Shown: piece by piece, positions 9,536-17,627 of the stretch
How the letters are laid out: every line of letters begins with the position of its first letter
Numbering within the stretch: the stretch's first letter is position 1
NCBI RefSeq assembly: GCF_028649455.1
Contig: NZ_JAQSIO010000001.1
Coordinates: 558,001-622,000 of the forward strand
DNA length: 64,000 nucleotides
DNA from: Curvibacter microcysteis
GTDB taxonomy: Bacteria; Pseudomonadota; Gammaproteobacteria; Burkholderiales; Burkholderiaceae_C
Direction: 5' to 3'
Program-made: the position numbers and the translations under genes
Notes under the pieces: generated by a model
The model's database searches: none
The model's input: only the letters and a program-made list of their open reading frames with translations
Told to the model about the DNA's origin: nothing

Positions 9536-11479
9536 ATGACAACGAGAGGGTTTGTCCACGGGCTGGCGCTGAGTCTGGCCGCCTTGCTGAGCGCCTGCGG
9601 CGGCAGCACCAACGGCGTCGACGCCAGCAGCACCCGCCTGGCGGTCGCCACAGAACCCCAGACCACCCCGGTCGAACCCTACACCCCCGAAGTCACCAAG
9701 GCCGGCGCGCAAGACCCGCAGGCCTACACCCTGGGCCGCAACTCCCCCGCCCCCAGTGCGCAACTGGTGCTGGGCAGCGCCAGCGCCGATGTGGCCAAGG
9801 TCAGCACCAGCAGCGAGCGCAGCCTCAATGACGTGCCGCAAATCGGCGTGGGTCGCCAGGTCACTGAACTGCGCTCGGCCAGCGACTTCAGCCAGCGCCT
9901 GAGCTGGACGCCCACCGACAGCGGCGGGCAGATCACCGCCATCCGCTTCGTCGCCACCGGCGCCGCCGGCGCCCGCCTGCTGCTGGACGTGACGGCGATC
10001 CCCGCCCAGGCCCAGCTGCGCTTTTACGGCCAAGGCGCCACCACGGCCACCCAGGTCAGCGGGGCCGCCATCCAAGACGCGATCAGCGCCAACGCCATCG
10101 AAACCCCCGGCAGCACGGCCAGCCGCACCTACGCAGCACCCTATGTGGAAGGAGAAGAAATCAACCTCGAAATCGAGTTACCGGCTGGGGTGCCGACCCG
10201 CAACCTGCAAATCAATGTGCCGCGCATCTCGCACCTGTTCCAGTCCCCAACGGCGGCCAAGCTGGTGCTGAAGATCAACAACTCGGGCAGCTGTGAGATC
10301 GACGTGGGCTGCAACGCCGACTGGGCCAGCACCTCCAACAGCACGGCGCGCATGCTGTTCTCGGACGTCAGCACCGGCTCCAGCTACCTGTGCACCGGCA
10401 CCTTGCTCAACGACCGAGCCAACAGCCAGACCCCGTACTTCCTGTCGGCCAACCACTGCATCGCCACCCAGGCGGTCGCATCGACCCTGCAGACCTTCTG
10501 GTTTTACCGTGCCTCAGCCTGTGGCAGCGGGGTGCTGAGCGGGCTGAACAAAACCGTGAGCGGCGGCGCCACCCTGCTCTACACCAGCATCAGCAACGAC
10601 ACCACCTTGCTCAAGCTCAACAGCAGTCCGCCCGCCGGGGTGACCTATGCCGGCTGGTCGCCCAGCCTGCCCGCCGTGAGCACCGCCGTCGGCAGTGTGC
10701 ACAACCCCGCGGGGGACCTGCAAAAAATCAGTGTGGGTCAGGTGGCGGGCTACTCGGCCTGCACCCGGGCTGCGGGCTCCACCAGCATCAGCTGCGGCAG
10801 CAGCAGCGCCGCCAGCAGCACCCACATCACCGTGGGCTGGACCAGCGGCGTGACCGAGGGCGGCAGCAGTGGTTCGGGCCTGTTCCAGACCAGCAACAAG
10901 TACCTGGTGGGGGTGCTCACCGGCGGTGCCTCCTACTGCAGCAACCCCAAGGGCACCGATGTCTATGGCCGCTTTGACCTGGCCTACCAGGCCGGCATCT
11001 ACCAATGGTTGGACAACGCCAGCGCGGCCAGCCGCAGCCCGGTCTACCGCTTTTACAACCGCATCAGCGACTCGCACTTCTACACCATCACCCAGAGCGA
11101 GCGCGACGCCCTGCTGGCGGCCAACCCTGCGGGCCTGAGCTACGACGGCATTCGCTTTTACGCCTACAGCACCAGCCTGGCGAGCGTGGAGCCGGTCTAC
11201 CGCTTCTACAACGCCAGCCGCAACACCTACTTCTACACCATCAGCCAGACCGAGCGCGACCTGCTGATCCAGCTCAACCCCAGCTACAGCTACCAAGGCG
11301 TGGGCTGGTACGCCAACTCCGCCAGCAACGGTGTGAACACCGCGCTGTACCGCTTCTACAACGCCAGCGCCGGCGCGCACTTCTACACCGCCGACACCGT
11401 GGAGCGCGACCTGGTGATCCAATTGCTGCCGCGCTTCCGCTACGAAGACACGGGCTACTACGTCTGGAACGCCCCCTGA
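9536..11479 (+). CDS. Lipoprotein serine protease of the lysyl-endopeptidase type with three C-terminal DUF5648 repeats
   Basis: 647 residues. A lipoprotein signal peptide ends in LLSAC (Cys21). A pro-region is followed by a trypsin-fold domain resembling Achromobacter protease I: NSGSCEIDVGC, then the triad His307 (FLSANHC), Asp355 (ISNDTTLL) and Ser445 (GGSSGSGLF). Paired cysteines fit the disulfides of that family. The C-terminus has three repeats of about 50 residues starting near 502, 554 and 603, each with the pattern YRFYN...FYT...ERD, the DUF5648 module found on exported enzymes. AAGGG lies upstream of the ATG; the open frame extends further upstream but only this start gives the lipobox. 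Cleavage specificity cannot be read from sequence. Confidence 0.87.
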   Translation: MTTRGFVHGLALSLAALLSACGGSTNGVDASSTRLAVATEPQTTPVEPYTPEVTKAGAQDPQAYTLGRNSPAPSAQLVLGSASADVAKVSTSSERSLNDVPQIGVGRQVTELRSASDFSQRLSWTPTDSGGQITAIRFVATGAAGARLLLDVTAIPAQAQLRFYGQGATTATQVSGAAIQDAISANAIETPGSTASRTYAAPYVEGEEINLEIELPAGVPTRNLQINVPRISHLFQSPTAAKLVLKINNSGSCEIDVGCNADWASTSNSTARMLFSDVSTGSSYLCTGTLLNDRANSQTPYFLSANHCIATQAVASTLQTFWFYRASACGSGVLSGLNKTVSGGATLLYTSISNDTTLLKLNSSPPAGVTYAGWSPSLPAVSTAVGSVHNPAGDLQKISVGQVAGYSACTRAAGSTSISCGSSSAASSTHITVGWTSGVTEGGSSGSGLFQTSNKYLVGVLTGGASYCSNPKGTDVYGRFDLAYQAGIYQWLDNASAASRSPVYRFYNRISDSHFYTITQSERDALLAANPAGLSYDGIRFYAYSTSLASVEPVYRFYNASRNTYFYTISQTERDLLIQLNPSYSYQGVGWYANSASNGVNTALYRFYNASAGAHFYTADTVERDLVIQLLPRFRYEDTGYYVWNAP

Positions 11480-11485
11480 CGGGGC

Positions 11486-13132
11486 TCAGCGCTGGCGCGC
11501 GCGGCGGGCGAGAACCAACACGGTCAGCAGGGCCAGGCCCCACAAGGGTGCCAAGCCCCAGCGTGACACCCACCAGGCATAAGGGGTGATGCCCCAACCA
11601 CCTTGGTCGGCACGCAGGCCCCGGCCTTGCACCGTGCCCCGCAACACGCCCCGGACCACCGGCGGCAGTTGCTGCAGCACCCGACCCTGGTGGTCGATCA
11701 AGGCCGTGGCCCCGGTGTTGGTGGCGCGCACCATGGGCCGGGCGAACTCCAGCGCACGCAGACGCGAGATGTGCAGGTGCTGGTCGATGGCCAGGCTGTC
11801 GCCAAACCAGCCAATGTTGCTGAAGTTCACCAAAATCGTCGGCGCGAGTTCGGGCTGGCGAAAACGCTGGCCCAACTCTTCGCCAAACAAATCCTCGTAG
11901 CAGATGTTGGGCGCCAGGCGCTGGCCCTGCCAGTCCATCGAGGGCTGTCCGATGGCACCCGCGTTGAAGTCGCCCAGCGGGATGTCCATCATGGCAACAA
12001 ACCAGTGGAACAGCGGCGGAATGAATTCACCAAAGGGCACCAGATGGTGCTTGTCGTACTGGTAAAGCGAGGCTTGGCCCGGCCGCAGTCCCACCACGGA
12101 ATTGGTGTAGCCCAAGGCCTCGCTGCCCAGGGGCACGCCGAGCAAAGCGGCCTGGGCCGGAACGGCAGGGTCAGATCCCGTGGCGGGCGCCACGCCGTAA
12201 CGCTCCAGCAAGGTGCGCCAGTAGCCCACGGGCAGTTGCTGGGGCAGCAAGGGCAAGGCCGTTTCAGGCGCCACGACCAGGGCTCGGTCGTTGTCCATCA
12301 ACTCGCTGCCGTACCACTTCAAGGCCATGGGCACGCCAGAGCCGGCCTGGAATTTCTCGTCCTGCGGGATATTGCCTTGGAGCAGCCGCACCTCCAAGGG
12401 AGCCGAAGAAGCACCCCACTCCGGGGCCAGCCAGGCACTCAGCGCAGCCCAGACCAGGCCGCCCAACGCCAAACCCACCGTGGGTGGGCGCCATCCGAGA
12501 CCCGCGCGCCAACGCCCCCCAACAAGGCGGACCGTTTCTGCCAGCAGGGCCGCTGCCCAGGCCACCACGGCGCCCACCCCGTACACCCCCAACCAAGGGG
12601 CCAGCCAAGGGGCCAGGCCCTCGACCTGGGCGTAGCCGCCAGCCCCCCAGGGGAAACCGGTGAACATCTGGCCGCGCAGCAACTCAGCCAGGGTCCACAA
12701 GGCCGCGAACAGCACGCTGCGCTGCAACACCGAAGCCAGCCGGGCTTGCCAGCGGGCGTACAACAGCGCGGCCAACGCGTAGTAGCTGCCCAAAAAAGCG
12801 GCCAGGCCCAGCACCGCCAGCACCGCCAAGGGCGCTGGCAGGCCGCCGTAGGTGTGCATGGAAATGAACAACCACCAAAAAGTGCCCGACAACCAACTGA
12901 GGGCAAACAAGGCGCCCACCCACAAACCGGCGGCAGGCCGCTGGGCGCGTTGCAGCAGGCCGGCCAGCACGGCCAGAGACAGCAGTTGCAGGGTGCCCGA
13001 AGGCGTGCCGGTGCCGGGCCAGGCCAGAGAAAAAGCCTGCAGCAGACCGGCTGGCAGGGCCAGCCAAGCCAGCCCATGGGGCAGCAGGCGCAGGCGAGAG
13101 GCGGGGATCGAAGAGGCGGTTGGGGCGCTCAT
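11486..13132 (-). CDS. lnt: Apolipoprotein N-acyltransferase
   Basis: 548 residues. It adds the third acyl chain to the N-terminal cysteine of lipoproteins at the inner membrane. About six N-terminal membrane segments (to about residue 235) precede a nitrilase-fold domain with the catalytic triad Glu290 (APETALPL), Lys361 (DKHHLVPFGEF) and Cys411 (NICYEDLFGEE). A final membrane segment closes the protein. It overlaps corC by 4 nt (ATGA). This window also contains several of its likely substrates (lipoproteins at 1, 9536, 28921, 43103 and 63280). Confidence 0.96.
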   Translation of the reverse strand: MSAPTASSIPASRLRLLPHGLAWLALPAGLLQAFSLAWPGTGTPSGTLQLLSLAVLAGLLQRAQRPAAGLWVGALFALSWLSGTFWWLFISMHTYGGLPAPLAVLAVLGLAAFLGSYYALAALLYARWQARLASVLQRSVLFAALWTLAELLRGQMFTGFPWGAGGYAQVEGLAPWLAPWLGVYGVGAVVAWAAALLAETVRLVGGRWRAGLGWRPPTVGLALGGLVWAALSAWLAPEWGASSAPLEVRLLQGNIPQDEKFQAGSGVPMALKWYGSELMDNDRALVVAPETALPLLPQQLPVGYWRTLLERYGVAPATGSDPAVPAQAALLGVPLGSEALGYTNSVVGLRPGQASLYQYDKHHLVPFGEFIPPLFHWFVAMMDIPLGDFNAGAIGQPSMDWQGQRLAPNICYEDLFGEELGQRFRQPELAPTILVNFSNIGWFGDSLAIDQHLHISRLRALEFARPMVRATNTGATALIDHQGRVLQQLPPVVRGVLRGTVQGRGLRADQGGWGITPYAWWVSRWGLAPLWGLALLTVLVLARRARQR

Positions 13133-14004
13133 GCGCCGTCGGCGCCGTCAGCCACGGGAGCGACCTTGAACCAACGCACCGCCCCCCCCTTGGTGTGCAG
13201 CACCACAAAGCGCAGGCCCCCGAGCACATGCTCCTCACCACGGCGCGGCACGTGGCCCATTTCGTGGGCGATCAGGCCACCGATGGTGTCAAAGTCGTCC
13301 TCGGGATCGGTGCTGGCAATGGCCACGCCAAAGGCCTCGGCCACCCGCTCGATGGGGGTGTCACCGCTGACGCGGTAGGTGTGGTCGGCCAAACCAAAGA
13401 TGTCGCCTTCGTCTTCGGCGATGTCGAATTCGTCCTCGATCTCACCCACGATCTGCTCGAGCACGTCCTCAATGGTGATCAGGCCAGCCACACGGCCAAA
13501 CTCGTCGATCACGATGGCTTGGTGGTTGCGGTTGCCACGGAACTCACGCAGCAAATCATTCAAGCCCTTGCTCTCCGGCACAAACACCGCCGGGCGCAGC
13601 AGGGCACGGATGTTGAGCTCAGGCGCCCGTTGCAGCTTGAGCAGGTCTTTGGCCAGCAAGATGCCAATGATGTTCTCACGCTCGGCGCTGTAGACCGGAA
13701 AACGCGAGTGGCCGGTTTCGATCACCAGGTTCAGCAGCTCGTCGTAGGGGGCATCGATGTTGACGAGGTCCATGCGCGGGGCCGCGACCATGACGTCGCC
13801 CGCGGTCATGTCGGCCATGCGGATCACACCTTCGAGCATGACGCGCGACTCGGCGCCGATGACTTCGTTGTCCTCGGCCTCGGACAAAGTTTCCAGCAGT
13901 TCATCACGGGAATCAGGGCCCGGTCGGATGAACTCGGCTACTTTTTGCAGAAAACTGCGCTTGTCTTCCTTCTCGGAAGGTCGCGCGGGGTGGGGGTCAG
14001 ACAC
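13129..14004 (-). CDS. corC: CorC/HlyC (YbeX-type) CBS-domain protein
   Basis: 291 residues. Two CBS domains (about residues 65-185) are followed by a CorC_HlyC transporter-associated domain with GLITIEDVLEQIVGEIEDEFD at the junction. Members are linked to magnesium/cobalt efflux and, for YbeX, to ribosome or RNA metabolism. No membrane domain is present, as usual for YbeX. The start is a GTG (SDPHPARPSEKEDKRSFL). It is coupled to lnt by a 4-nt overlap. phoH and ybeY, which normally precede corC in this order, are here 45 kb away on the other strand. Confidence 0.92.
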   Translation of the reverse strand: MSDPHPARPSEKEDKRSFLQKVAEFIRPGPDSRDELLETLSEAEDNEVIGAESRVMLEGVIRMADMTAGDVMVAAPRMDLVNIDAPYDELLNLVIETGHSRFPVYSAERENIIGILLAKDLLKLQRAPELNIRALLRPAVFVPESKGLNDLLREFRGNRNHQAIVIDEFGRVAGLITIEDVLEQIVGEIEDEFDIAEDEGDIFGLADHTYRVSGDTPIERVAEAFGVAIASTDPEDDFDTIGGLIAHEMGHVPRRGEEHVLGGLRFVVLHTKGGAVRWFKVAPVADGADGA

Positions 14005-14093
14005 AGCCTGGGGCGCAAAACGTGCGGTAGTGAAGAAGCCTCAAGGATAGCGGATCGATGTGACAGGCGGCAGCCACCGGGCGTCGCTCCCGC

Positions 14094-14822
14094 TCACTGG
14101 GCCGACTGATGCCGCCCGGCGCGCACGCCCCGGCGGATTTCCTGCACGCTGGCCAGGGTGTCCCAAAACTGCTTGGCTTGCACCTTGAGCCGGTAGTCAA
14201 TCTCGGCGTACTGCTGCTCGAACAACTCGGCCACCTGGCTGTCGAGGTTGGGCGGAGGCAGCTTGAGGTAGGCCTCGGACTCGGAGCCTTCGCGCTCCAC
14301 GGTCGCGCCGGCGTTGCGGGCGATCTTGAGCATGGCGGTGTTCTCGCTTAGCGCATGGATGAACATCAGGCTCACGCCCTCGTTGCGGGCGTGCATGATG
14401 GCGCGGTCAAACAAGCGCGCGCCGTACCCCCGGCCGCGTGCCTTCTTGAGCACCGAGACGCCAAACTCAGCGCAGCTGTTGAGCTTGGGGTCGCTGGAGA
14501 AGGCCAGATGGGCCATGGCGATCAACTCCAGGCGGCGGTTGTAGATGCCAAAGATCTCGTCGCGCTCGAAGTCCAGTTGGTCCACATAGCGTTGCACCTG
14601 CTCATCGCTGGCGGCATAGCCAAAGCGCAGGTAGCGGTCCTGCGGATCGAGCGCCAACAGGTGCGCGGCGATGCGCGCGCGGTAGGTCACTCCCAAGGAT
14701 CGGATCGGCACCATCACCGGCGCAGGCGAACGGGTGTGGGCCGAACGGGCGATCGCCCGGGGGCGAAAGAATTCGCGGCCGGCCTGCCAAGACGCTTTGA
14801 ACCAGATGGAGGGAGCTAACAT
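14094..14822 (-). CDS. GNAT family N-acetyltransferase
   Basis: 242 residues. A GNAT fold occupies about residues 42-190, with the acetyl-CoA loop in KKARGRGYGARLFDRA and the following strand SLMFIHALSENTAML. The C-terminal 50 residues form a charged helical tail (ELFEQQYAEIDYRLKVQAKQ). The substrate is unknown; protein or small-molecule acetylation is possible. The ATG has no Shine-Dalgarno and a TATAGT hexamer ends 7 nt before it, so the message is probably leaderless. The gene stands alone between corC and the Lrp-type regulator gene. Confidence 0.85.
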   Translation of the reverse strand: MLAPSIWFKASWQAGREFFRPRAIARSAHTRSPAPVMVPIRSLGVTYRARIAAHLLALDPQDRYLRFGYAASDEQVQRYVDQLDFERDEIFGIYNRRLELIAMAHLAFSSDPKLNSCAEFGVSVLKKARGRGYGARLFDRAIMHARNEGVSLMFIHALSENTAMLKIARNAGATVEREGSESEAYLKLPPPNLDSQVAELFEQQYAEIDYRLKVQAKQFWDTLASVQEIRRGVRAGRHQSAQ

Positions 14823-14829
14823 GGGCTGA

Positions 14830-14857
14830 ACTATAAGGGTTTCCCCTTAGTTTGCAA
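14830..14857 (-). promoter_or_regulatory. Probable sigma70 promoter of the GNAT gene, leaderless
   Basis: On the minus strand TTGCAA (14852-14857) and TATAGT (14830-14835) are separated by 16 nt. The -10 hexamer ends 7 nt before the ATG at 14822, placing the transcription start at about the start codon. Confidence 0.5.
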
Positions 14858-14939
14858 ATTGAAAAGCAACAAACCCCTGACTTGTAAAGAGAAATTGGCG
14901 ACCCATGGGAAGGCCCTTGACCAGCGGGCGGGGTGCGTA

Positions 14940-15413
14940 TCAGAGCGGTACGGCCGTCGTGGCCTTGACCCGGTCCAGCACGAAGCTGGTCTTGCAGTCC
15001 TGCACGCTGGGGTGCTTGAGCAAGGTGTCCATGATGAAACGGCTGTAGTGGGCCATGTCCGCCACCACCACACGCAGCAGGTAGTCCATCTCGCCGGTCA
15101 GCGAGGCGCATTCCACCACCTCGGGCCAGGTCTGCACGCTGGCACGGAACACGTCCATGGGGTTGCGCTTGTGGCTTTCGGTGAGCTTTTCCAGCCGCAC
15201 ATTGAGGTAAGCCGTCAGGCCCAGGCCCACGGATTCGGGCTTGACCAGGGCCACATAGCGGTCAATCACGCCCGACTCCTCCAGGCGCTTGACCCGCCTC
15301 AGCACGGCGCTGGGCGACAGGCCCACGACCTCGGCAATCTGGTCATAGGTGGCGCGCCCATCCTGCTGAAGGCTGCGCAATATTTGCTTATCAAGCTTGT
15401 CGAGTGCTTCCAT
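14940..15413 (-). CDS. Lrp/AsnC family transcriptional regulator
   Basis: 157 residues. The N-terminal HTH (YDQIAEVVGLSPSAVLRRVKRLEE, here residues about 22-45 described only in part) is followed by the RAM/AsnC ligand-binding domain with GEMDYLLRVVVADM. It is divergent from hppD with 118 nt between starts, so it is probably the regulator of the hppD-phhA pathway, likely responding to phenylalanine, tyrosine or a relative; that ligand is inferred. The start is the ATG giving MEALDKLDKQILRSL; nine codons upstream in frame are unlikely. A CAAAAT hexamer lies 7 nt before the ATG and overlaps a dyad that the protein itself may bind. Confidence 0.9.
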   Translation of the reverse strand: MEALDKLDKQILRSLQQDGRATYDQIAEVVGLSPSAVLRRVKRLEESGVIDRYVALVKPESVGLGLTAYLNVRLEKLTESHKRNPMDVFRASVQTWPEVVECASLTGEMDYLLRVVVADMAHYSRFIMDTLLKHPSVQDCKTSFVLDRVKATTAVPL

Positions 15414-15420
15414 GACTTTT

Positions 15421-15426
15421 ATTTTG
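15421..15426 (-). promoter_or_regulatory. Candidate -10 element of the Lrp-type gene
   Basis: On the minus strand CAAAAT ends 7 nt before the ATG at 15413; there is no Shine-Dalgarno and no convincing -35. It overlaps the dyad at 15424-15440, which would allow autoregulation. Confidence 0.3.
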
Positions 15427-15440
15427 CATTTTTCCTGCAA
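15424..15440. promoter_or_regulatory. Candidate Lrp-type operator, site 1
   Basis: A 17-bp dyad TTGCA-N7-TGCAA beside the Lrp-type gene start. Its reverse complement resembles site 2 at 15465-15481 (13 or so matching positions, with a shared A/T-rich core between TGCA and TGC). The centres are 41 nt apart, close to four helical turns. Confidence 0.45.
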
Positions 15441-15464
15441 TCAGATCCAGATCAACGCCTCAGA

Positions 15465-15481
15465 ATGCAGAAAAAATGCTG
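15465..15481. promoter_or_regulatory. Candidate Lrp-type operator, site 2
   Basis: ATGCAGAAAAAATGCTG, related to the reverse complement of site 1. It lies 51 nt before the hppD start, near where the hppD promoter would be expected (a TACAGT hexamer is at 15493-15498). Confidence 0.4.
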
Positions 15482-15531
15482 GGGCAGCGCCCTACAGTCG
15501 AGTCACCAACCTGCACCCCGGAGACAAGACC

Positions 15532-16659
15532 ATGAACGCCCCCCTGCCCACTGCCGCCGTCGCCCCCTTCACGCCCTGGGACAACCCCATGGGCACCGAT
15601 GGCTTTGAATTCATCGAGTTCGCCGCCCCCGACCCCGCGGCCATGGGCCTGGTGTTCGAGCGCATGGGCTTCCGCCCTGTGGCCCGCCACCGCCACAAGC
15701 AAGTGACCCTGTACCGCCAGGGCGAGATCAACTTCATCATCAACGCCGAGCCCGACTCGTTTGCCCAGCGCTTTGCCCGCCTGCACGGCCCCAGCGTGTG
15801 CGCGATTGCCTTCCGCGTGCAAGACGCCAAGGCCGCCTACGAGCGCGCCATTGGCCTGGGCGCCTGGGGCTACGCCGGCACCGCCGGCCCGGGCGAGCTC
15901 AACATCCCGGCCATCAAGGGCATTGGCGACAGCGTGATCTACCTGGTGGACCGCTGGCGCGGCAAGAACGGCGCCGCCCCGGGCGCCATCGGCAACATCG
16001 GCTTCTTTGACGTGGACTTCGAGCCCCTGCCGGGCCTGAGCACCGAAGAAGCCCTGGCCCCGCGCGGCGTCGGCCTGACCTACATCGACCACCTGACGCA
16101 CAACGTGCACCGGGGCCGCATGAACGAATGGGCCGACTTCTACGAGCGCCTGTTCAACTTCCGCGAGGTCAAGTACTTCGACATCGAAGGCCAGGTGACT
16201 GGCGTCAAGAGCAAGGCCATGACCAGCCCCTGCGGCAAGATCCGCATCCCGATCAACGAAGAGGGCAAAGAAAAGGCCGGTCAGATCCAGGAGTACCTGG
16301 ACATGTACCGCGGTGAAGGCATCCAGCACATCGCCATGGGCTCGGACAACCTGTTCGCCACCGTCGACGGCCTGCGCGCCAACCAGGTGCGCCTGCTCGA
16401 CACCATCGACACCTACTACGAACTGGTGGACAAGCGCATCCCCGGCCACGGCGAGGACCTGGCCGCGCTGCATGAGCGCAAGATCCTGATCGACGGCAAG
16501 AAGGACGCCCTGCTGCTGCAGATCTTCAGCGAGAACCAGCTTGGCCCGATCTTCTTCGAGTTCATCCAGCGCAAGGGCGACGACGGCTTTGGCAATGGCA
16601 ACTTCAAGGCCTTGTTCGAGTCCATCGAGCTCGACCAAATGCGCCGCGGCGTGCTGTAA
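15532..16659 (+). CDS. hppD: 4-hydroxyphenylpyruvate dioxygenase
   Basis: 375 residues. It converts 4-hydroxyphenylpyruvate and O2 to homogentisate and CO2, the entry to the homogentisate route of tyrosine breakdown. Two vicinal-oxygen-chelate domains are present. The iron ligands are visible in the C-terminal domain: His187 (YIDHLTHNV), His266 (GIQHIAMG) and Glu343 (FFEFIQRKG). GGAG lies 8 nt before the ATG; the upstream open frame reaches into the regulator's control region and is not coding. The gene is divergent from an Lrp-type regulator and is followed by phhA, which supplies tyrosine. The homogentisate dioxygenase and later steps are not in this window. Confidence 0.95.
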   Translation: MNAPLPTAAVAPFTPWDNPMGTDGFEFIEFAAPDPAAMGLVFERMGFRPVARHRHKQVTLYRQGEINFIINAEPDSFAQRFARLHGPSVCAIAFRVQDAKAAYERAIGLGAWGYAGTAGPGELNIPAIKGIGDSVIYLVDRWRGKNGAAPGAIGNIGFFDVDFEPLPGLSTEEALAPRGVGLTYIDHLTHNVHRGRMNEWADFYERLFNFREVKYFDIEGQVTGVKSKAMTSPCGKIRIPINEEGKEKAGQIQEYLDMYRGEGIQHIAMGSDNLFATVDGLRANQVRLLDTIDTYYELVDKRIPGHGEDLAALHERKILIDGKKDALLLQIFSENQLGPIFFEFIQRKGDDGFGNGNFKALFESIELDQMRRGVL

Positions 16660-16763
16660 GCCGCCTCACCCGGACACCGCCCCCACAGAAGGGGTGGGCC
16701 GGGGCCGCCCCCGCCAGCGCTCGGTCGCTGCGGGAGGCTGACATCCAGAACCAGGAGACCGAC

Positions 16764-17624
16764 ATGGCCATCGAACCCGTGGTGTACGGCGCCAGCGACC
16801 GCCCCCCGCGCGGCGACTACGCGCGCGCCGGCGCCGACTACACCTGCACCCAGGACTACGCCGCCTACACGGCCCAGGACCACGACACCTACGCCCGGCT
16901 GTTCCGCCGCCAGGCCGCCCTGCTGCCCGGCCTGGCTTGCGACGAGTTCATCGCCGCCCTGCCTTCGCTGGGTCAACGCCCCGAAGACGTGGACCGCATC
17001 CCCCGCTTTGACGAGGTCAACGAGCGCCTGCTGCGCGCCACCGGCTGGCAGCTGGTGACCGTGCCGGGCCTGATCCCGGAAGTGCCCTTCTTCACCTTGC
17101 TGTCCGAGCGCCGCTTTCCGGTCACCGACTGGATCCGCCGCCCCGACGAGTTCGACTACATCGTCGAGCCCGATGTGTTCCACGACTTGTTCGGCCATGT
17201 GCCTCTGCTGTTCAACCCCGTGTTTGCCGACTACGTGCAGCGCTACGGCCAAGGCGGGCTCAAGGCCCATGCCCTGGGCGCCTGCGAACAACTGAGCCGC
17301 CTGTACTGGTACACCATCGAGTTCGGCCTGATCCGCCAGCACGGGGGCTTGCGCGCCTATGGTGCAGGCATCCTCAGCTCCAGCGGAGAGCTGCGCCACG
17401 CGGTGCAAAGCCCCGAGCCACAGCGCCTGCCGCTGCAACTGGAGCGCACCATGCGCACGCGCTACAAGATCGACAGCTACCAGTCGACCTACTTCGAGAT
17501 CGACAGTTTCCAGCAACTGTTTGACCTCACCGAAGCCGACTTCAGCCCGCTGTACGAGCGCCTGCGCGGCCTGCCCGAGCTGGCGGCCGATCAGGTCGAA
17601 CACCCCGCCGCCCTGGCCGCCTGA
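16764..17624 (+). CDS. phhA: Phenylalanine 4-monooxygenase
   Basis: 286 residues, the short bacterial form without a regulatory domain. It hydroxylates phenylalanine to tyrosine using tetrahydropterin, O2 and iron. The 2-His-1-carboxylate iron site is intact: His140 and His145 in DVFHDLFGHVPLL and Glu186 in YWYTIEFGLI. AGGAG lies 6 nt before the ATG. It sits 104 nt after hppD on the same strand, giving a phenylalanine-to-homogentisate pair. The tetrahydropterin-recycling dehydratase (PhhB) is not next to it; a pteridine-reductase-like gene lies elsewhere in the window (40865). Confidence 0.95.
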   Translation: MAIEPVVYGASDRPPRGDYARAGADYTCTQDYAAYTAQDHDTYARLFRRQAALLPGLACDEFIAALPSLGQRPEDVDRIPRFDEVNERLLRATGWQLVTVPGLIPEVPFFTLLSERRFPVTDWIRRPDEFDYIVEPDVFHDLFGHVPLLFNPVFADYVQRYGQGGLKAHALGACEQLSRLYWYTIEFGLIRQHGGLRAYGAGILSSSGELRHAVQSPEPQRLPLQLERTMRTRYKIDSYQSTYFEIDSFQQLFDLTEADFSPLYERLRGLPELAADQVEHPAALAA

Positions 17625-17627
17625 ACC

